A DNA stretch of 64,000 nucleotides from assembly GCF_021532655.1 (NCBI RefSeq), contig NZ_JAKGAS010000003.1:62001-126000 (forward strand). The letters are read 5' to 3'. The DNA comes from Paraglaciecola algarum. Lineage in GTDB: Bacteria > Pseudomonadota > Gammaproteobacteria > Enterobacterales > Alteromonadaceae. A program made the position numbers and the translations under genes. The first letter of the stretch is position 1. Every line of letters begins with the position of its first letter. Shown here in pieces: positions 26,990-36,389 of this stretch. Below the pieces are notes generated by a model. That model was not told the DNA's origin and did not search any database. It saw only the letters and a list, made by a program, of their open reading frames with translations.

Positions 26990-29900
26990 GCGACTTCCTC
27001 CTGATTTTTAGAGCTTGTGGTTTTATTTTGCTCAGCATTTTTATTTAAACGTTCGGCTATTCGGCTTAATTTGGGCTCAATTTTTTCTAGTCTTTGTTTT
27101 TGTTTATCAATCAAGTACCTGTGTTTGAATAACATCAATACATCCGACTCAGGATTAGGAAACGCCCCTAAAATATGAATATGATTGGCGTCACAAGCAA
27201 CAAATAACTTTTCAACATTGTGATAAGCCAAAGTACCAATTTCATCAATAGGCCAATGAATATCAATTTGAGCTTGATTACGTAATAAACGAGTAAAGGC
27301 CAATAAAAACTTACATAAAATCAGATATGCCATACCGTGGCTAGACGACTCTAATAACTGCCTGTCATTTTTAATTACCAAGTCAGATCCGCCTTCATTT
27401 AAGTGCAATTCAAGGCGTAATAAAGACTCAATACTGTAACTCGCGTTATTAGGCAACACTTCAACTACATCAGCCAAGGTATCTAAGTAACTTTCACTCG
27501 GTAAAAATGCTTCAGATTTTTGCCATTTATCATATTGGTCGGCGAAACGTTTTAGTGGCGTCCAAAAATTCAATTCATCTACCGTTGAGAGTATTTTTAC
27601 CTCTGAGCGAGCAATGCCATCTAGGCTTAAATCATCTGACACTTCATCAGTCAGGCGCTTACTTTGCTGAGCAATCTTTCGATTAATGTCACTAAATACA
27701 ATAAAGAACTTATTTAAATCGCCGCCTATAGTTTCACCCTGCTCCACTATTTGTCTCTGGCGTGACTCTAAAATGCTTAAAAGACGTTGTAGAATGGGCA
27801 ACCTGTCACGTACATTGGCATCTTCATCCAACACACTAAAAGCTTGGTTCATAGTATCCAAGAAGTCTTTACCGGCATCTTTACCTAAGTTACCTTCGAA
27901 CTCTGTTAAAGCTTCTTTAAGTTTTTTCTCACCACGACTACGACTTTCTAAAGCTTGAGTACAACGATTAATGCGCTCCGCTTGATCACCTAAATTTATG
28001 TTGTTGTCTTGTGCTGGTTCAAAGGAAAAGACCAATAAAGCCAGTTGGCGAACCATAGGCTCTATTTCTGTGATCAAAGAGCCAAAACCAGATAAACTTT
28101 TTTCTAATTCAGACAAAGCATTAGCCAAGTCTGCACGTTTAGTTTGATACTGACTGCGCAAACTTGTGTGTTGTTGTTCTAGCTGTTGAGCTAAAGACTT
28201 TAACTCCGCTTCTTGCTCTAACAATTCAGGGCGTTGTTTTAACCAGTCGGTTTGCATAAAGGTTTTGTATTCATTTAATTCATCACGTCTGGCAGTGGTT
28301 GCCTGAATTTGGTTTTTTAAAGACTCTGTTTGTTGCTTAAGCTGTTTTAAGGTGTTGGGATCTATATCTTTATTCGCCAACTCTTGATTAAAAGCGTATT
28401 CTAATTGTTTGATCTGTTCACGATTTTGTTCTCGTTTATGCTCAACTTGATGTTCAAGTTCGTCAATTTGTTCATCCAAAACCGCTAATTCATCTTGCCA
28501 GCCATTCTTAAATTCTAACAACTGCTCTTCAAAATCTGATTTCAAGTTTTCTAAGGCTTGTTGTTTTTGGCTTATAACTTGTTGTTTTTCATCTACGTAT
28601 TTTTGTAAAGCCTGTTTAGCCTGCGAGCGACGTTTGTCTAAGGTACTTTTTAATTCGTCGCTAATACGCTGTTTAGCACTTTGGGCGTAGGCCACTTCTT
28701 GCTCTGCTTGTTCAAATGCTCGGTTAAGCTCTGCCACAGACTCTCTTTGTAATTCAGCTTCTTGGTGACAATTGTCTAAATCGGACTCTGCTTGTTTTTG
28801 ATGTTTTTCAGCATGTAACACATGACGATTAGCTTGCTCTAATGAAATAGCCAAAGCAGTTTCATCTTGAGCAAAGTCTGGCGCGTCTATAATGGCTAAA
28901 TCAAGCTCAAGGCCAAATACACTCTGACTGTCAGCGCTTGCGCCTAAATGGGGAGACAAGTCCTTTCGATCTAATAATGGTTCGTTTAACAATTTGCCTA
29001 TATTTTGTTCCCAGCCAGGTTTATGATCGCGCAAATATTGGCGCAAACTGTCTTGTTCTGGCGAAATTTGTTTTTGTAATTGTTTTAGTTGGTCTTTGGC
29101 TAAACGGCTTGCTTGACGAGCAGCATGTAATTGTTTATCGGCTTCATCTCGTTTGGCACGCAATGTTTGAAATAGAGACTCGCCTTGATTTTTGGCCGCA
29201 GAACTTTGTTGCCAAGCTCTTTGGGCAAGTTCTAAACGTTTGTCAGCAAGAGCGCTATTTTCTAACTCTTGTTCAGTAGGTGATGCCTGTTTAGCTTGAT
29301 GCTCTTGACGCACTATACTGCGTTCTAATTCTAATAACTGTCCTTCAAACTCACTACCTTGTTGCTCTTTACGTAATTCAAATTGACCACGTAATTCAGA
29401 CTCTTTGCTTTGATGAATAACCCGAATAGACTCTTTTTCAGCACTAATGGTTTTGACCTTGGCTTGGTTTTTACGCGACAAACGTTCTAATGACTCAGCC
29501 AATTTAAACTTTTGTTGTTCTAGTTGGCTTTGTAAATCTTTATGTTGTTCAATCAGTAAATTGTATTGCTCTAGTTTTTGTTCGTACTCTTCTCGCTTTA
29601 AGGGTAAGGCTTCCATATCTTTTTGCAGTTGATCAACATCTGAATCTTGGTAGTTTTCGTATTGATTCTGTATATGGTCTAGACGGGAAGATTTAGCTTT
29701 AAGATTTTCGGCAGTTTCACTAATTTTACTGTTAAGCGTGCCCTCTTGTATCTCAAAGTTATGTTTTTCAGTTTCTTGCTGGCATTTAACTTGATTACGT
29801 TTGGCTTGGGTATCTGCCTTTTTAGTAGCCAAAGACTGCAGGTCGTTTTCCAACACGGGTTTTAATTGCAGTAACTGGTTTTCAATGACATTAAGCTGAT

Positions 29901-30678
29901 CAGTTTGTACTTGAATTTGTTGATATTCAGCTTGCATAGACTGCAATCGCATAGTTTGGCGCATTTGGGTGATCCACTCCCGCGCCTTGGTATTTTTAAC
30001 CGTAGTAGTTGGCTGAACTAAACCATCTTCTTCAAAAATTGCCGCAAGCATAGTGCGCAAGGTATCCATTTTGCCTTCTTTAGCATGTACCGCGCTCACT
30101 AGTTTTTCCATGTGCCGAATTCTATGTTGGCTCGACACTAAACTAAAGCGGCTGGCCAATTGACGTAACTTAGTATTATCTCGATTACTACTGCGCCCTA
30201 CACTGGCGTCATTTTGAATAATGCTCCTAAATTCACTGGTAGCTTGAATTTTAGGTGAATAATCAATACCCAAATGTTTAAGTTGTTTTATCCACTGCTC
30301 AGGTAACATGGCCTGTACATTACCCTGTTCAGTATCGACTAATAATTGTTCTTGGTGATAGCCCGCTTCTACTAAACGATATTGCACGCCATCACTGCCT
30401 TTGCGAGTTAACACCACTTGGCAAATTTGGCCTTCTTCACGCTCATATTCGTAAATCAAATAACTGTTGGCATGGGGTAAATAAAACTCATCAAACTTCT
30501 TACGAGTTTTAGGCACTACCTTACTGGGTAACTCACCGTAAAAGACCGGAATTAATCGTTGTAAAGTGGTTTTACCCGAAGCGTTAGTACCACAGATATT
30601 ACTGTGTCCGGATACGTCCAGCTCAACAAAACCAGGAAGATGACAATTAATGAGAATAATGCGGTGTAACCCAGGCAT
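26986..30678 (-). CDS. SMC-like chromosome-partition ATPase (DUF3584/MksB type)
   Basis: About 1230 residues, in the known size range of DUF3584 proteins. The head has Walker A GTNASGKTT (30-38) right after a VELDVSGHSNIC strand. Two long glutamine- and lysine-rich coiled coils fill about 230-1010, broken near 560-610 by a small globular part (PGWEQNIGKLL, KDLSPHLG, FGLELDLAII) that could be the hinge. The C-terminal head has an ABC signature-like stretch (LESSSHGMAYLILCKF) and Walker B IHWPIDE (Asp1145, Glu1146). The ATG at 30678 is preferred because AGGA lies five bases before it; an ATG at 30684 overlaps that site. It heads a three-gene operon. Function is probably DNA looping or entrapment in chromosome organisation or defence against plasmids. 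Confidence 0.8.
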   Translation of the reverse strand: MPGLHRIILINCHLPGFVELDVSGHSNICGTNASGKTTLQRLIPVFYGELPSKVVPKTRKKFDEFYLPHANSYLIYEYEREEGQICQVVLTRKGSDGVQYRLVEAGYHQEQLLVDTEQGNVQAMLPEQWIKQLKHLGIDYSPKIQATSEFRSIIQNDASVGRSSNRDNTKLRQLASRFSLVSSQHRIRHMEKLVSAVHAKEGKMDTLRTMLAAIFEEDGLVQPTTTVKNTKAREWITQMRQTMRLQSMQAEYQQIQVQTDQLNVIENQLLQLKPVLENDLQSLATKKADTQAKRNQVKCQQETEKHNFEIQEGTLNSKISETAENLKAKSSRLDHIQNQYENYQDSDVDQLQKDMEALPLKREEYEQKLEQYNLLIEQHKDLQSQLEQQKFKLAESLERLSRKNQAKVKTISAEKESIRVIHQSKESELRGQFELRKEQQGSEFEGQLLELERSIVRQEHQAKQASPTEQELENSALADKRLELAQRAWQQSSAAKNQGESLFQTLRAKRDEADKQLHAARQASRLAKDQLKQLQKQISPEQDSLRQYLRDHKPGWEQNIGKLLNEPLLDRKDLSPHLGASADSQSVFGLELDLAIIDAPDFAQDETALAISLEQANRHVLHAEKHQKQAESDLDNCHQEAELQRESVAELNRAFEQAEQEVAYAQSAKQRISDELKSTLDKRRSQAKQALQKYVDEKQQVISQKQQALENLKSDFEEQLLEFKNGWQDELAVLDEQIDELEHQVEHKREQNREQIKQLEYAFNQELANKDIDPNTLKQLKQQTESLKNQIQATTARRDELNEYKTFMQTDWLKQRPELLEQEAELKSLAQQLEQQHTSLRSQYQTKRADLANALSELEKSLSGFGSLITEIEPMVRQLALLVFSFEPAQDNNINLGDQAERINRCTQALESRSRGEKKLKEALTEFEGNLGKDAGKDFLDTMNQAFSVLDEDANVRDRLPILQRLLSILESRQRQIVEQGETIGGDLNKFFIVFSDINRKIAQQSKRLTDEVSDDLSLDGIARSEVKILSTVDELNFWTPLKRFADQYDKWQKSEAFLPSESYLDTLADVVEVLPNNASYSIESLLRLELHLNEGGSDLVIKNDRQLLESSSHGMAYLILCKFLLAFTRLLRNQAQIDIHWPIDEIGTLAYHNVEKLFVACDANHIHILGAFPNPESDVLMLFKHRYLIDKQKQRLEKIEPKLSRIAERLNKNAEQNKTTSSKNQEEVA

Positions 30679-30986
30679 ACACATCCTTTATTTAGGCAAA
30701 ACAAATAGAAATTTCAGCCGACAATTTTACCGAGAAAACTCAAGATTTAATACCTAGAAGCCATTAATTATTAACATTTAAGTGACTATCCAACTGTAAA
30801 CTGGGAGCTAAATTAGGCTAACTAAGTAATTCTGCGTAAATTTGCAAGAAAACACTTAACATTGAGAAAAAATTGCTTAGTATCATAAACATAACCTGAT
30901 GTTTGCTGTTGCCTTAATACACATGACTTTATTAAGAGCAAAGGTTGTAATTTCACTTTTTTAACTACCCAAGAGCAAACATTAGC
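30679..30986. promoter_or_regulatory. Divergent intergenic region between the SMC operon and the TPR protein gene
   Basis: About 300 bases, AT-rich, with no open frame worth calling. It must hold the promoter of the leftward SMC operon and of the rightward TPR gene. TTGAGA (30862-30867) is a possible -35 for the latter, but no matching -10 at good spacing is clear. I see no operator or repeat. Confidence 0.35.
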
Positions 30987-33140
30987 GTGTCAAAACTACT
31001 AGCAGAAATTAGACGTAGGCGTGTTCTACAAACATTTATCCCTTACCTGGGATTTGTGTGGCTAATTTTGCAAATAGTGGCGGTAGTGGCGCCTATGTTT
31101 AATTTTTCTCCTTTAGTTAGTACCTTTATTGCTGTGGTTTTATTTGCTGGTATGCCAGTCATGTTGTACCTGTCTTGGTATTTTGATTTTACCTTTCAGG
31201 GCTTAGAAGCCATACCCGATAAAACAAGTGGAGAAATGACACCTTTTGGTAAGACCCATTGGGCTGTATTGTTGATTATCACTCTTAGCTCTGGTGGTCT
31301 GGCTTATCAGTTTTTTTCCACACTCAAAACAGAATTTGTAAAACAAGAAGAAGGCTTACAACAAACTATTCAAGCCACTTCAATTGCCGTTCTGCCTTTT
31401 AAAGACAGCAGCCCAGATCAAGACCAAGCTTTTTTGGCTCAAGGCTTAGCCGAAGAAATCACTAGTTTATTAGGCCAAACCCAAGGGCTTACAGTCGCAT
31501 CTTCTAGTTCCAGCGCTATTTTAAATGACAGAGGATTAGATCCCGTCACTATAGCTAGGCGTTTAAAAGTAGATACGATTTTAACCGGTAGCGTGAGAAA
31601 GATTGGCGATAAGCTCACGGTTCGCACTGAGCTCATCAATGCTAAAGACGGCAAAGTATTATGGACAGAAAGTTTTGCTCGAAAATTTAAAGATATATTT
31701 TTGGTTGAAAGCGAAATAGCCCGCTCAGCAGTAAACCTATTACAAGATACGTATCTAGAATCAGGCACCTTAAACAATCCAGCTTCAACCAATAGCACAG
31801 ATGCCTACGTGATTTATTTAAAAGGTCGCGAGCAATACCGCAAACAAACCACCGAATCTATGAAAGCCGCTCGAAAATTATTTGAACAAGCCATTGGTCT
31901 GGATCCCGAATACGCCCAAGCTTACGTGGCGTTGGCGGATACCGTGACAATGTTAGCCAAAGGTACCGAGGGATTCGACCACGACGCTTTCTTTGGCGTA
32001 TTAGATGGAAAAGTAGCCGCTCAACTAGCAGAGCAAAACTTAGCAAAAGCCTTCATTAGAAACCCAAACTTAGCTGAAGCTTACGCAGTTCGAGGGTTAA
32101 TTTTAGCCATGTTACTCAAGCAAACAGATGATGCTTTATCTTCACTAAACAAGGCAATAAATCTAAACCCCAGTTTAGCTAAAGCATACATGTGGAAGTT
32201 TGCTTTACTTGACCGAATGGGAAGGTTATCTGAGGCATGGGACACACTCGAAATAGCGTTTTTACTGGATCCTATTTCAATAGCCAACCAATACAACAGG
32301 GGATTTTATTTATCTGAAAAAGGAATGATTGAAGAATCATCTCAACAATTTCACTCCCTGATTAACGAATTCCCCAAATCACCACTTGGCTATTCTGGAC
32401 TTGCGTCCAACTCTTATCTAATAGGAGATTTATCAGCTAGTCTACCCTATTGGAAAAAAGCCATTGAACTGTCTCCTAATAATATCAACTTCCAATTAAG
32501 TTATATTGAAGTACTCTCTTCTCTAGAGTTTATTGAGGAAGCAAAGAACGTAAACCGAGACCCACTAAATGTACCTACATTTTTACTAATCGAAAAAAAA
32601 TACTCCCAACTGTTCGCCCACATTAATAATCAGTTAGCAGCTTATCCAGACGATCCTTGGTTACTCTTTGAGTCTGCTTGGTATCACATGCTAGTGGGCG
32701 ATCAAAAAAAGGGGAAACAACAATTAGTAGATTCGTTAAAATTATTTAAAACTAACGAGTTATACAACTTACCTCATTGTAGTCCAGCTATCGAAATTGC
32801 TTGGGCTCTTAAAGAGGATAAACGTTTTGAAGAATCGGAAGAGTTAGTAGAAAAGTGCCATGACCTATCTGAATTAGTTCAATCAGAAAGTCGAAATAAT
32901 GCGTTTAATCACTATCTAAGAGCTAGAATACTGGCCTTAAAAGGTAATATTGAATTATCGGCTAACATACTCAATAGTTCTATAAAGTATGGATGGCGAC
33001 TTCAATGGGCAAAGAGTGACCCATTGCTGGTTGAGGTAGTTGAATCTGATAAAGGAAAACTGGCTATCCAAACACTAGAAAAAGAGCTAGAAAAAGAAAA
33101 GCAGGAAGCGCAAGAATTCATACTTCAACTTCAAAATTAG
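30987..33140 (+). CDS. Membrane protein with TolB/FlgO-like domain and TPR repeats
   Basis: A 717-residue protein. Two membrane segments lie near residues 14-34 and 39-60, and another near 91-110. Residues about 130-265 form a TolB/FlgO-type domain (SIAVLPFKDSSPDQDQAFLA, VDTILTGSVRK, DKLTVRTELINAKDGKVLW). The C-terminal 400 residues or more are TPR helices (ARKLFEQAIGLDPEYAQAYV, AYAVRGLILAMLLKQTDDAL, and others). Proteins with this order often lack or have lost an N-terminal regulatory domain such as a cyclase or HTH; here the N terminus is a membrane part and no enzymatic domain is seen. The start is a GTG at 30987 with a weak AAGAG site. Function is unknown. Confidence 0.7.
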   Translation: MSKLLAEIRRRRVLQTFIPYLGFVWLILQIVAVVAPMFNFSPLVSTFIAVVLFAGMPVMLYLSWYFDFTFQGLEAIPDKTSGEMTPFGKTHWAVLLIITLSSGGLAYQFFSTLKTEFVKQEEGLQQTIQATSIAVLPFKDSSPDQDQAFLAQGLAEEITSLLGQTQGLTVASSSSSAILNDRGLDPVTIARRLKVDTILTGSVRKIGDKLTVRTELINAKDGKVLWTESFARKFKDIFLVESEIARSAVNLLQDTYLESGTLNNPASTNSTDAYVIYLKGREQYRKQTTESMKAARKLFEQAIGLDPEYAQAYVALADTVTMLAKGTEGFDHDAFFGVLDGKVAAQLAEQNLAKAFIRNPNLAEAYAVRGLILAMLLKQTDDALSSLNKAINLNPSLAKAYMWKFALLDRMGRLSEAWDTLEIAFLLDPISIANQYNRGFYLSEKGMIEESSQQFHSLINEFPKSPLGYSGLASNSYLIGDLSASLPYWKKAIELSPNNINFQLSYIEVLSSLEFIEEAKNVNRDPLNVPTFLLIEKKYSQLFAHINNQLAAYPDDPWLLFESAWYHMLVGDQKKGKQQLVDSLKLFKTNELYNLPHCSPAIEIAWALKEDKRFEESEELVEKCHDLSELVQSESRNNAFNHYLRARILALKGNIELSANILNSSIKYGWRLQWAKSDPLLVEVVESDKGKLAIQTLEKELEKEKQEAQEFILQLQN

Positions 33141-33194
33141 CTCAATAAGAAAACCAGCCCATAAACAAAACTCAATACGTATAACCCCTACAGA

Positions 33195-33989
33195 TTACTT
33201 TTGTTTTGTCCTTCTAATCATTATCAAGCATGAGGTGAGGAAAATTAGTAAAATGCTTGGCTCAGTAACCACTACAAAGCGTTCTATGCCGCTTCGAATA
33301 AAAGTATCACCGCTAACACCGCCTAAACGTGAACAAATAATATTACCTGGATCACCGAAACAAGCTTCGTCAGTATAACTAGTATCAGCTCCATAGAATG
33401 TATAACCAAGCGGTGCGGCTTGAACAACAGAAATTTGAATTTGATACTCACCAAGCGCTAAATCCGCTGGCATAGGAGCATTCATGTATAACTCTCGGTT
33501 TTGTGCTCTATCTCCAGTATCTTCAATAGCAGAAAAACTATTGTTAAACTCGAAAAGTGGTGTATCTACATATGGATTATCATCTGCCTCGAATATCTGC
33601 CAGCTAATATCTTGTATCGCTAATGAAAAATGCACTACTGTAGAACCAATAAATTCAAGCTGGTCACCTTCCGAAAACTGCCAATAACAAGGTTCATCGT
33701 CAAATGGTTGTCCAGGTACCAATTCAACAAAACAAAAATTTGGCACCGCCATTACCATTGGGTATCCAGGTGGCACATATACGCTATCGTACGGAACAGC
33801 TCCTGGATTATCGTAATAATCCCAATTAAGCATACCAAACTCATTAATTTCAGATATTGGCACCAAAAGGTCTTGAGTACCAAAACTCACAGTAATCCCA
33901 CCTCGGCCTAAGCCACGTATTAACCTCGCTTCGGTAACAAATGACACAATCAAACAACTAGCAATAAGAATTTTAATAAATTTAGGCAT
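33195..33989 (-). CDS. Secreted protein with PEP-CTERM-like C-terminal sorting signal (TEPS variant)
   Basis: A 264-residue protein with a signal peptide (about 1-21, cleavage near TEA). The body has two close cysteine pairs (NFCFVELV with EPCYWQF; DEACFGDP with NIICSRLG), suggesting disulfides outside the cell. The last 25 residues match a sorting tail: VTEPS, then a hydrophobic stretch (ILLIFLTSCLIMI), then RRTKQK. This is the three-part layout of PEP-CTERM with T in place of the first P. The window carries exosortase A, so this is a plausible substrate. The ATG at 33989 has AAGGA upstream. The body's function is unknown. Pfam-type confirmation of the tail is needed before the assignment is firm. 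Confidence 0.7.
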   Translation of the reverse strand: MPKFIKILIASCLIVSFVTEARLIRGLGRGGITVSFGTQDLLVPISEINEFGMLNWDYYDNPGAVPYDSVYVPPGYPMVMAVPNFCFVELVPGQPFDDEPCYWQFSEGDQLEFIGSTVVHFSLAIQDISWQIFEADDNPYVDTPLFEFNNSFSAIEDTGDRAQNRELYMNAPMPADLALGEYQIQISVVQAAPLGYTFYGADTSYTDEACFGDPGNIICSRLGGVSGDTFIRSGIERFVVVTEPSILLIFLTSCLIMIRRTKQK

Positions 33990-34284
33990 AGTGATTCCTT
34001 GTAAATATTATTTGATTTACTCACTAGGACTGCAGACCGTTTGGTCTCTCTATTGAAGGGGGCCTAGTAATAAAACTTTGGCCATTTGACTTAGTTTACA
34101 CTTTAGCACTTTTGTACAAAATTCAAACAAATAATTTGGAGCTTTGAATGGATACTCATTTCACTTAGGGAAAACGGTAAAGATATATACCATAAAGCAT
34201 AGAAAGCGATTTGATATTAATTAAGATAAAGTTCAGACTAAGAAACTCCGTCACGTTATACCTAAAAACCATTAGAGTAAATTT

Positions 34285-34920
34285 ATGACTCATGACCAAC
34301 CTATTTCAAAACGCCTTGTTTTAATGACTCTTTTGGTAGCTACTTTATTTACGTGCTGTGCCCATGCAAAAGAATCATTTAAAGGCGCTAAACAAGCCAT
34401 TATTCAAACTAATTTAGGCTATATACAAATTGAGTTATATGCCGACAAAGCACCCATCACTGTGAACAACTTTATTCGGTACATTCAAGCCGGTGCTTTT
34501 AATTCGGGCAGGTTTTACCGAGTGGTGAGATTAGACAATGACAATGGCGCGCCTAAAATTGAAGTGATACAAGGTGGGGCTGATCCGGAGTTTAAAGACT
34601 ATTCGCCAATCCCACTAGAAACCACCAAACAATCTGGCATTAAACATTTAGATGGCACTTTATCTATGGCACGGGGGGAACCTAATTCCGCTACTTCTAT
34701 GTTTTTTATCTGTGTTGGTGCGCAACCTTCTTTAGATTTTGGCGGCACTCGGAATCCAGATGGACAGGGGTTTGCGACTTTTGGAAAAGTAATAAAAGGC
34801 ATGGATATAGTTAAAAAAATTCATCAAATAAAAGATGCGCTAGAAGTAGAAGATGACTACGTAAAAGGCCAAATGTTAGCTAAGCCTGTAAAAATTTTAA
34901 AAATAGATCTGGTACAGTGA
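34285..34920 (+). CDS. Periplasmic cyclophilin-type peptidyl-prolyl isomerase
   Basis: A 211-residue protein with a signal peptide (hydrophobic about 11-25, cleavage near AHA-KE). The cyclophilin domain follows: IIQTNLGYIQIELYADKAP, TVNNFIRYIQAGAFNSGRFY, FICVGAQPSLDFGG and GFATFGKVIKGMDIVKKIHQ. The QGG near VIQGGADPEF replaces the usual core motif and the NSATSMFFI stretch fits. It isomerises proline bonds and helps folding of exported proteins. It reads toward a small DUF6435 gene. The call is secure at family level. Confidence 0.9.
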   Translation: MTHDQPISKRLVLMTLLVATLFTCCAHAKESFKGAKQAIIQTNLGYIQIELYADKAPITVNNFIRYIQAGAFNSGRFYRVVRLDNDNGAPKIEVIQGGADPEFKDYSPIPLETTKQSGIKHLDGTLSMARGEPNSATSMFFICVGAQPSLDFGGTRNPDGQGFATFGKVIKGMDIVKKIHQIKDALEVEDDYVKGQMLAKPVKILKIDLVQ

Positions 34921-34996
34921 ATCAAAGAACTAAAATAGTGATCTTAAAAGCCATTGAACGAGTATGAATATACTCATTAATTAAATAGGCTCACAC

Positions 34997-35173
34997 ATGT
35001 TTGGATTTTTAAAATCAGATCCCAGTAAGAAATTGCGAAAAAAATATGACACCCTCTCTACCCAAGCTATGTTGGCCCAGCGTAAAGGTGATATTAAAAC
35101 CTATTCAATGTTGACTGCCGAAGCCGAAACATTGTGGAAAGAAATACACCAACTCGAGCTAGATAAAAAATAA
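34997..35173 (+). CDS. Small DUF6435-like protein
   Basis: A 58-residue frame not reported among longer open frames: MFGFLKSDPSKKLRKKYDTL, then STQAMLAQRKGDIKTYSMLT and AEAETLWKEIHQLELDKK. The SKKLRKKYD and AQRKGDIKTYS pattern is that of the DUF6435 family of short cytosolic proteins common in marine gammaproteobacteria. The function is unknown. The ATG at 34997 has only AGGC upstream as a possible site. It lies 76 bases after the cyclophilin gene in the same direction. Confidence 0.8.
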   Translation: MFGFLKSDPSKKLRKKYDTLSTQAMLAQRKGDIKTYSMLTAEAETLWKEIHQLELDKK

Positions 35174-35338
35174 AAGATTTGAACCACAGAGCAAAATGAC
35201 AACACAGACGTCAAGTATTTAGTGCTCATTTTAGTAGCTTAGGCTTGATCTGAACTAGTCCGTTGTCTGTGTAAAGATAAGACCTGTGCTTCTGTAGTTA
35301 AGCAGTTTCTAACTTGTGCTCATAACTCAAAACGATTT

Positions 35339-35767
35339 CTAGTATTGCCCTTCTATCCAGCTTTCGAAAATCAAACAGGCTGAGACACTATCCACTTTTT
35401 GCTTGTCTAATTTTTTATATCCACCTAATTCAAATAAGCGGGCTTTAGCATCGACTGTGGTTAAACGCTCATCACAGGTTTCTACTTGAACTTTGTATTT
35501 AGCATTAAGCCGATTAGCGAATTTTTTGGCCGCAAACGTCACTTGTTGATTGGTACCATCCATATTTAACGGTAAACCCACTACGGCAAGTTGTGGTGCC
35601 CATTCTGCAAATACTTTAGCCACAATATCCCAGTTAGGAATACCATCTACCGCTTTTAGCGCATCTAATGGTGAAGCTGTTCCTGTGATTTCCTGACCCA
35701 CTGCCACACCAATACTTTTGGTACCAAAATCAAATGCGAGTACGGTACGTTGGCCTTGGCTTTTCAT
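35339..35767 (-). CDS. ruvX: RuvX/YqgF, putative pre-16S rRNA nuclease
   Basis: A 142-residue RNase H-fold protein. It has [13 protein letters not shown] near residue 12 (first acidic residue), [11 protein letters not shown] near residue 62, CDERLTT near residue 98 and [14 protein letters not shown] at the end with the last acidic residue. These are the motifs of YqgF/RuvX, which trims the 5' end of 16S rRNA and resembles Holliday-junction resolvases. It lies 57 bases downstream of yqgE in the same direction, as in many gammaproteobacteria. The length is normal. Confidence 0.95.
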   Translation of the reverse strand: MKSQGQRTVLAFDFGTKSIGVAVGQEITGTASPLDALKAVDGIPNWDIVAKVFAEWAPQLAVVGLPLNMDGTNQQVTFAAKKFANRLNAKYKVQVETCDERLTTVDAKARLFELGGYKKLDKQKVDSVSACLIFESWIEGQY

Positions 35768-35824
35768 TAAAGAACACTCATAAAATTATTCTCTTAAATG
35801 CTTGGCTCTTAAAAAGAATCACCA

Positions 35825-36382
35825 TTAAGCATGACCTACATCTGGACCAAGTTGCCATACATCAATGCCTAACATATGCACTGCCGATTCCCACTTTTTA
35901 TGGATTGGCACGTCAAATAATAACTCATTGGTTGCTTCAACCATAAGCCATGCATTGTCTTGAATTTCTTCTTCTAGCTGCCCAGCAGACCAACCAGAAT
36001 AACCCAATATGACTAATGATTTGTCTGGCCCGGCATCATTACCCAAGGTAGACAGAATGTCTTTCGAAGTGGTGATCATTAACTCTGAATTCATGACTAA
36101 ACTGGAAGTCCAACCTTCTTGAGTTGAATGTAATATAAATCCTCTATCTTGATTGACTGGACCACCCGCTAACACAATTCCTTCAGCTTTATCATCGAGT
36201 ACTTCAGCTTCTTCATCTGCTTGAGCAACTAGCTCTTTAAGGTTCATACCTACAGGTTGGTTAATTACCAAGCCCATAGTCCCTTCTTGGTTGTGTTCAC
36301 ACACATACACAACACTACGAGAAAAAAATGGATCTTCCATAGTAGGAGAAGCAATCAATAAGTAGTTTTGTAGACTTTGCAT
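35825..36382 (-). CDS. yqgE: YqgE/AlgH family protein
   Basis: A 185-residue protein with the family start (NYLLIASPTMEDPFFSRSVV) and core motifs TMGLVINQPVGMNL, VLAGGPVNQDRGF and VILGYSGWSAGQLEEEI. YqgE/AlgH proteins are widespread and close to ruvX and gshB; their function remains poorly defined. Length is normal. It is seven bases from the gshB stop, so the three genes form one operon. The start is the ATG at 36382. Confidence 0.95.
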   Translation of the reverse strand: MQSLQNYLLIASPTMEDPFFSRSVVYVCEHNQEGTMGLVINQPVGMNLKELVAQADEEAEVLDDKAEGIVLAGGPVNQDRGFILHSTQEGWTSSLVMNSELMITTSKDILSTLGNDAGPDKSLVILGYSGWSAGQLEEEIQDNAWLMVEATNELLFDVPIHKKWESAVHMLGIDVWQLGPDVGHA

Positions 36383-36389
36383 TTAAGCT

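Noticed and set aside
25095..30678. Wadjet defence system
   Set aside because: No JetD-like nuclease is present and the gene order and ATPase type fit MksBEF/DUF3584 better; kept only as an alternative.
35202..35272. ACACAGAC / GTCTGTGT inverted repeat after the DUF6435 gene
   Set aside because: Only eight bases per arm and 55 bases apart with no T-run; not enough to call a terminator or repeat element.
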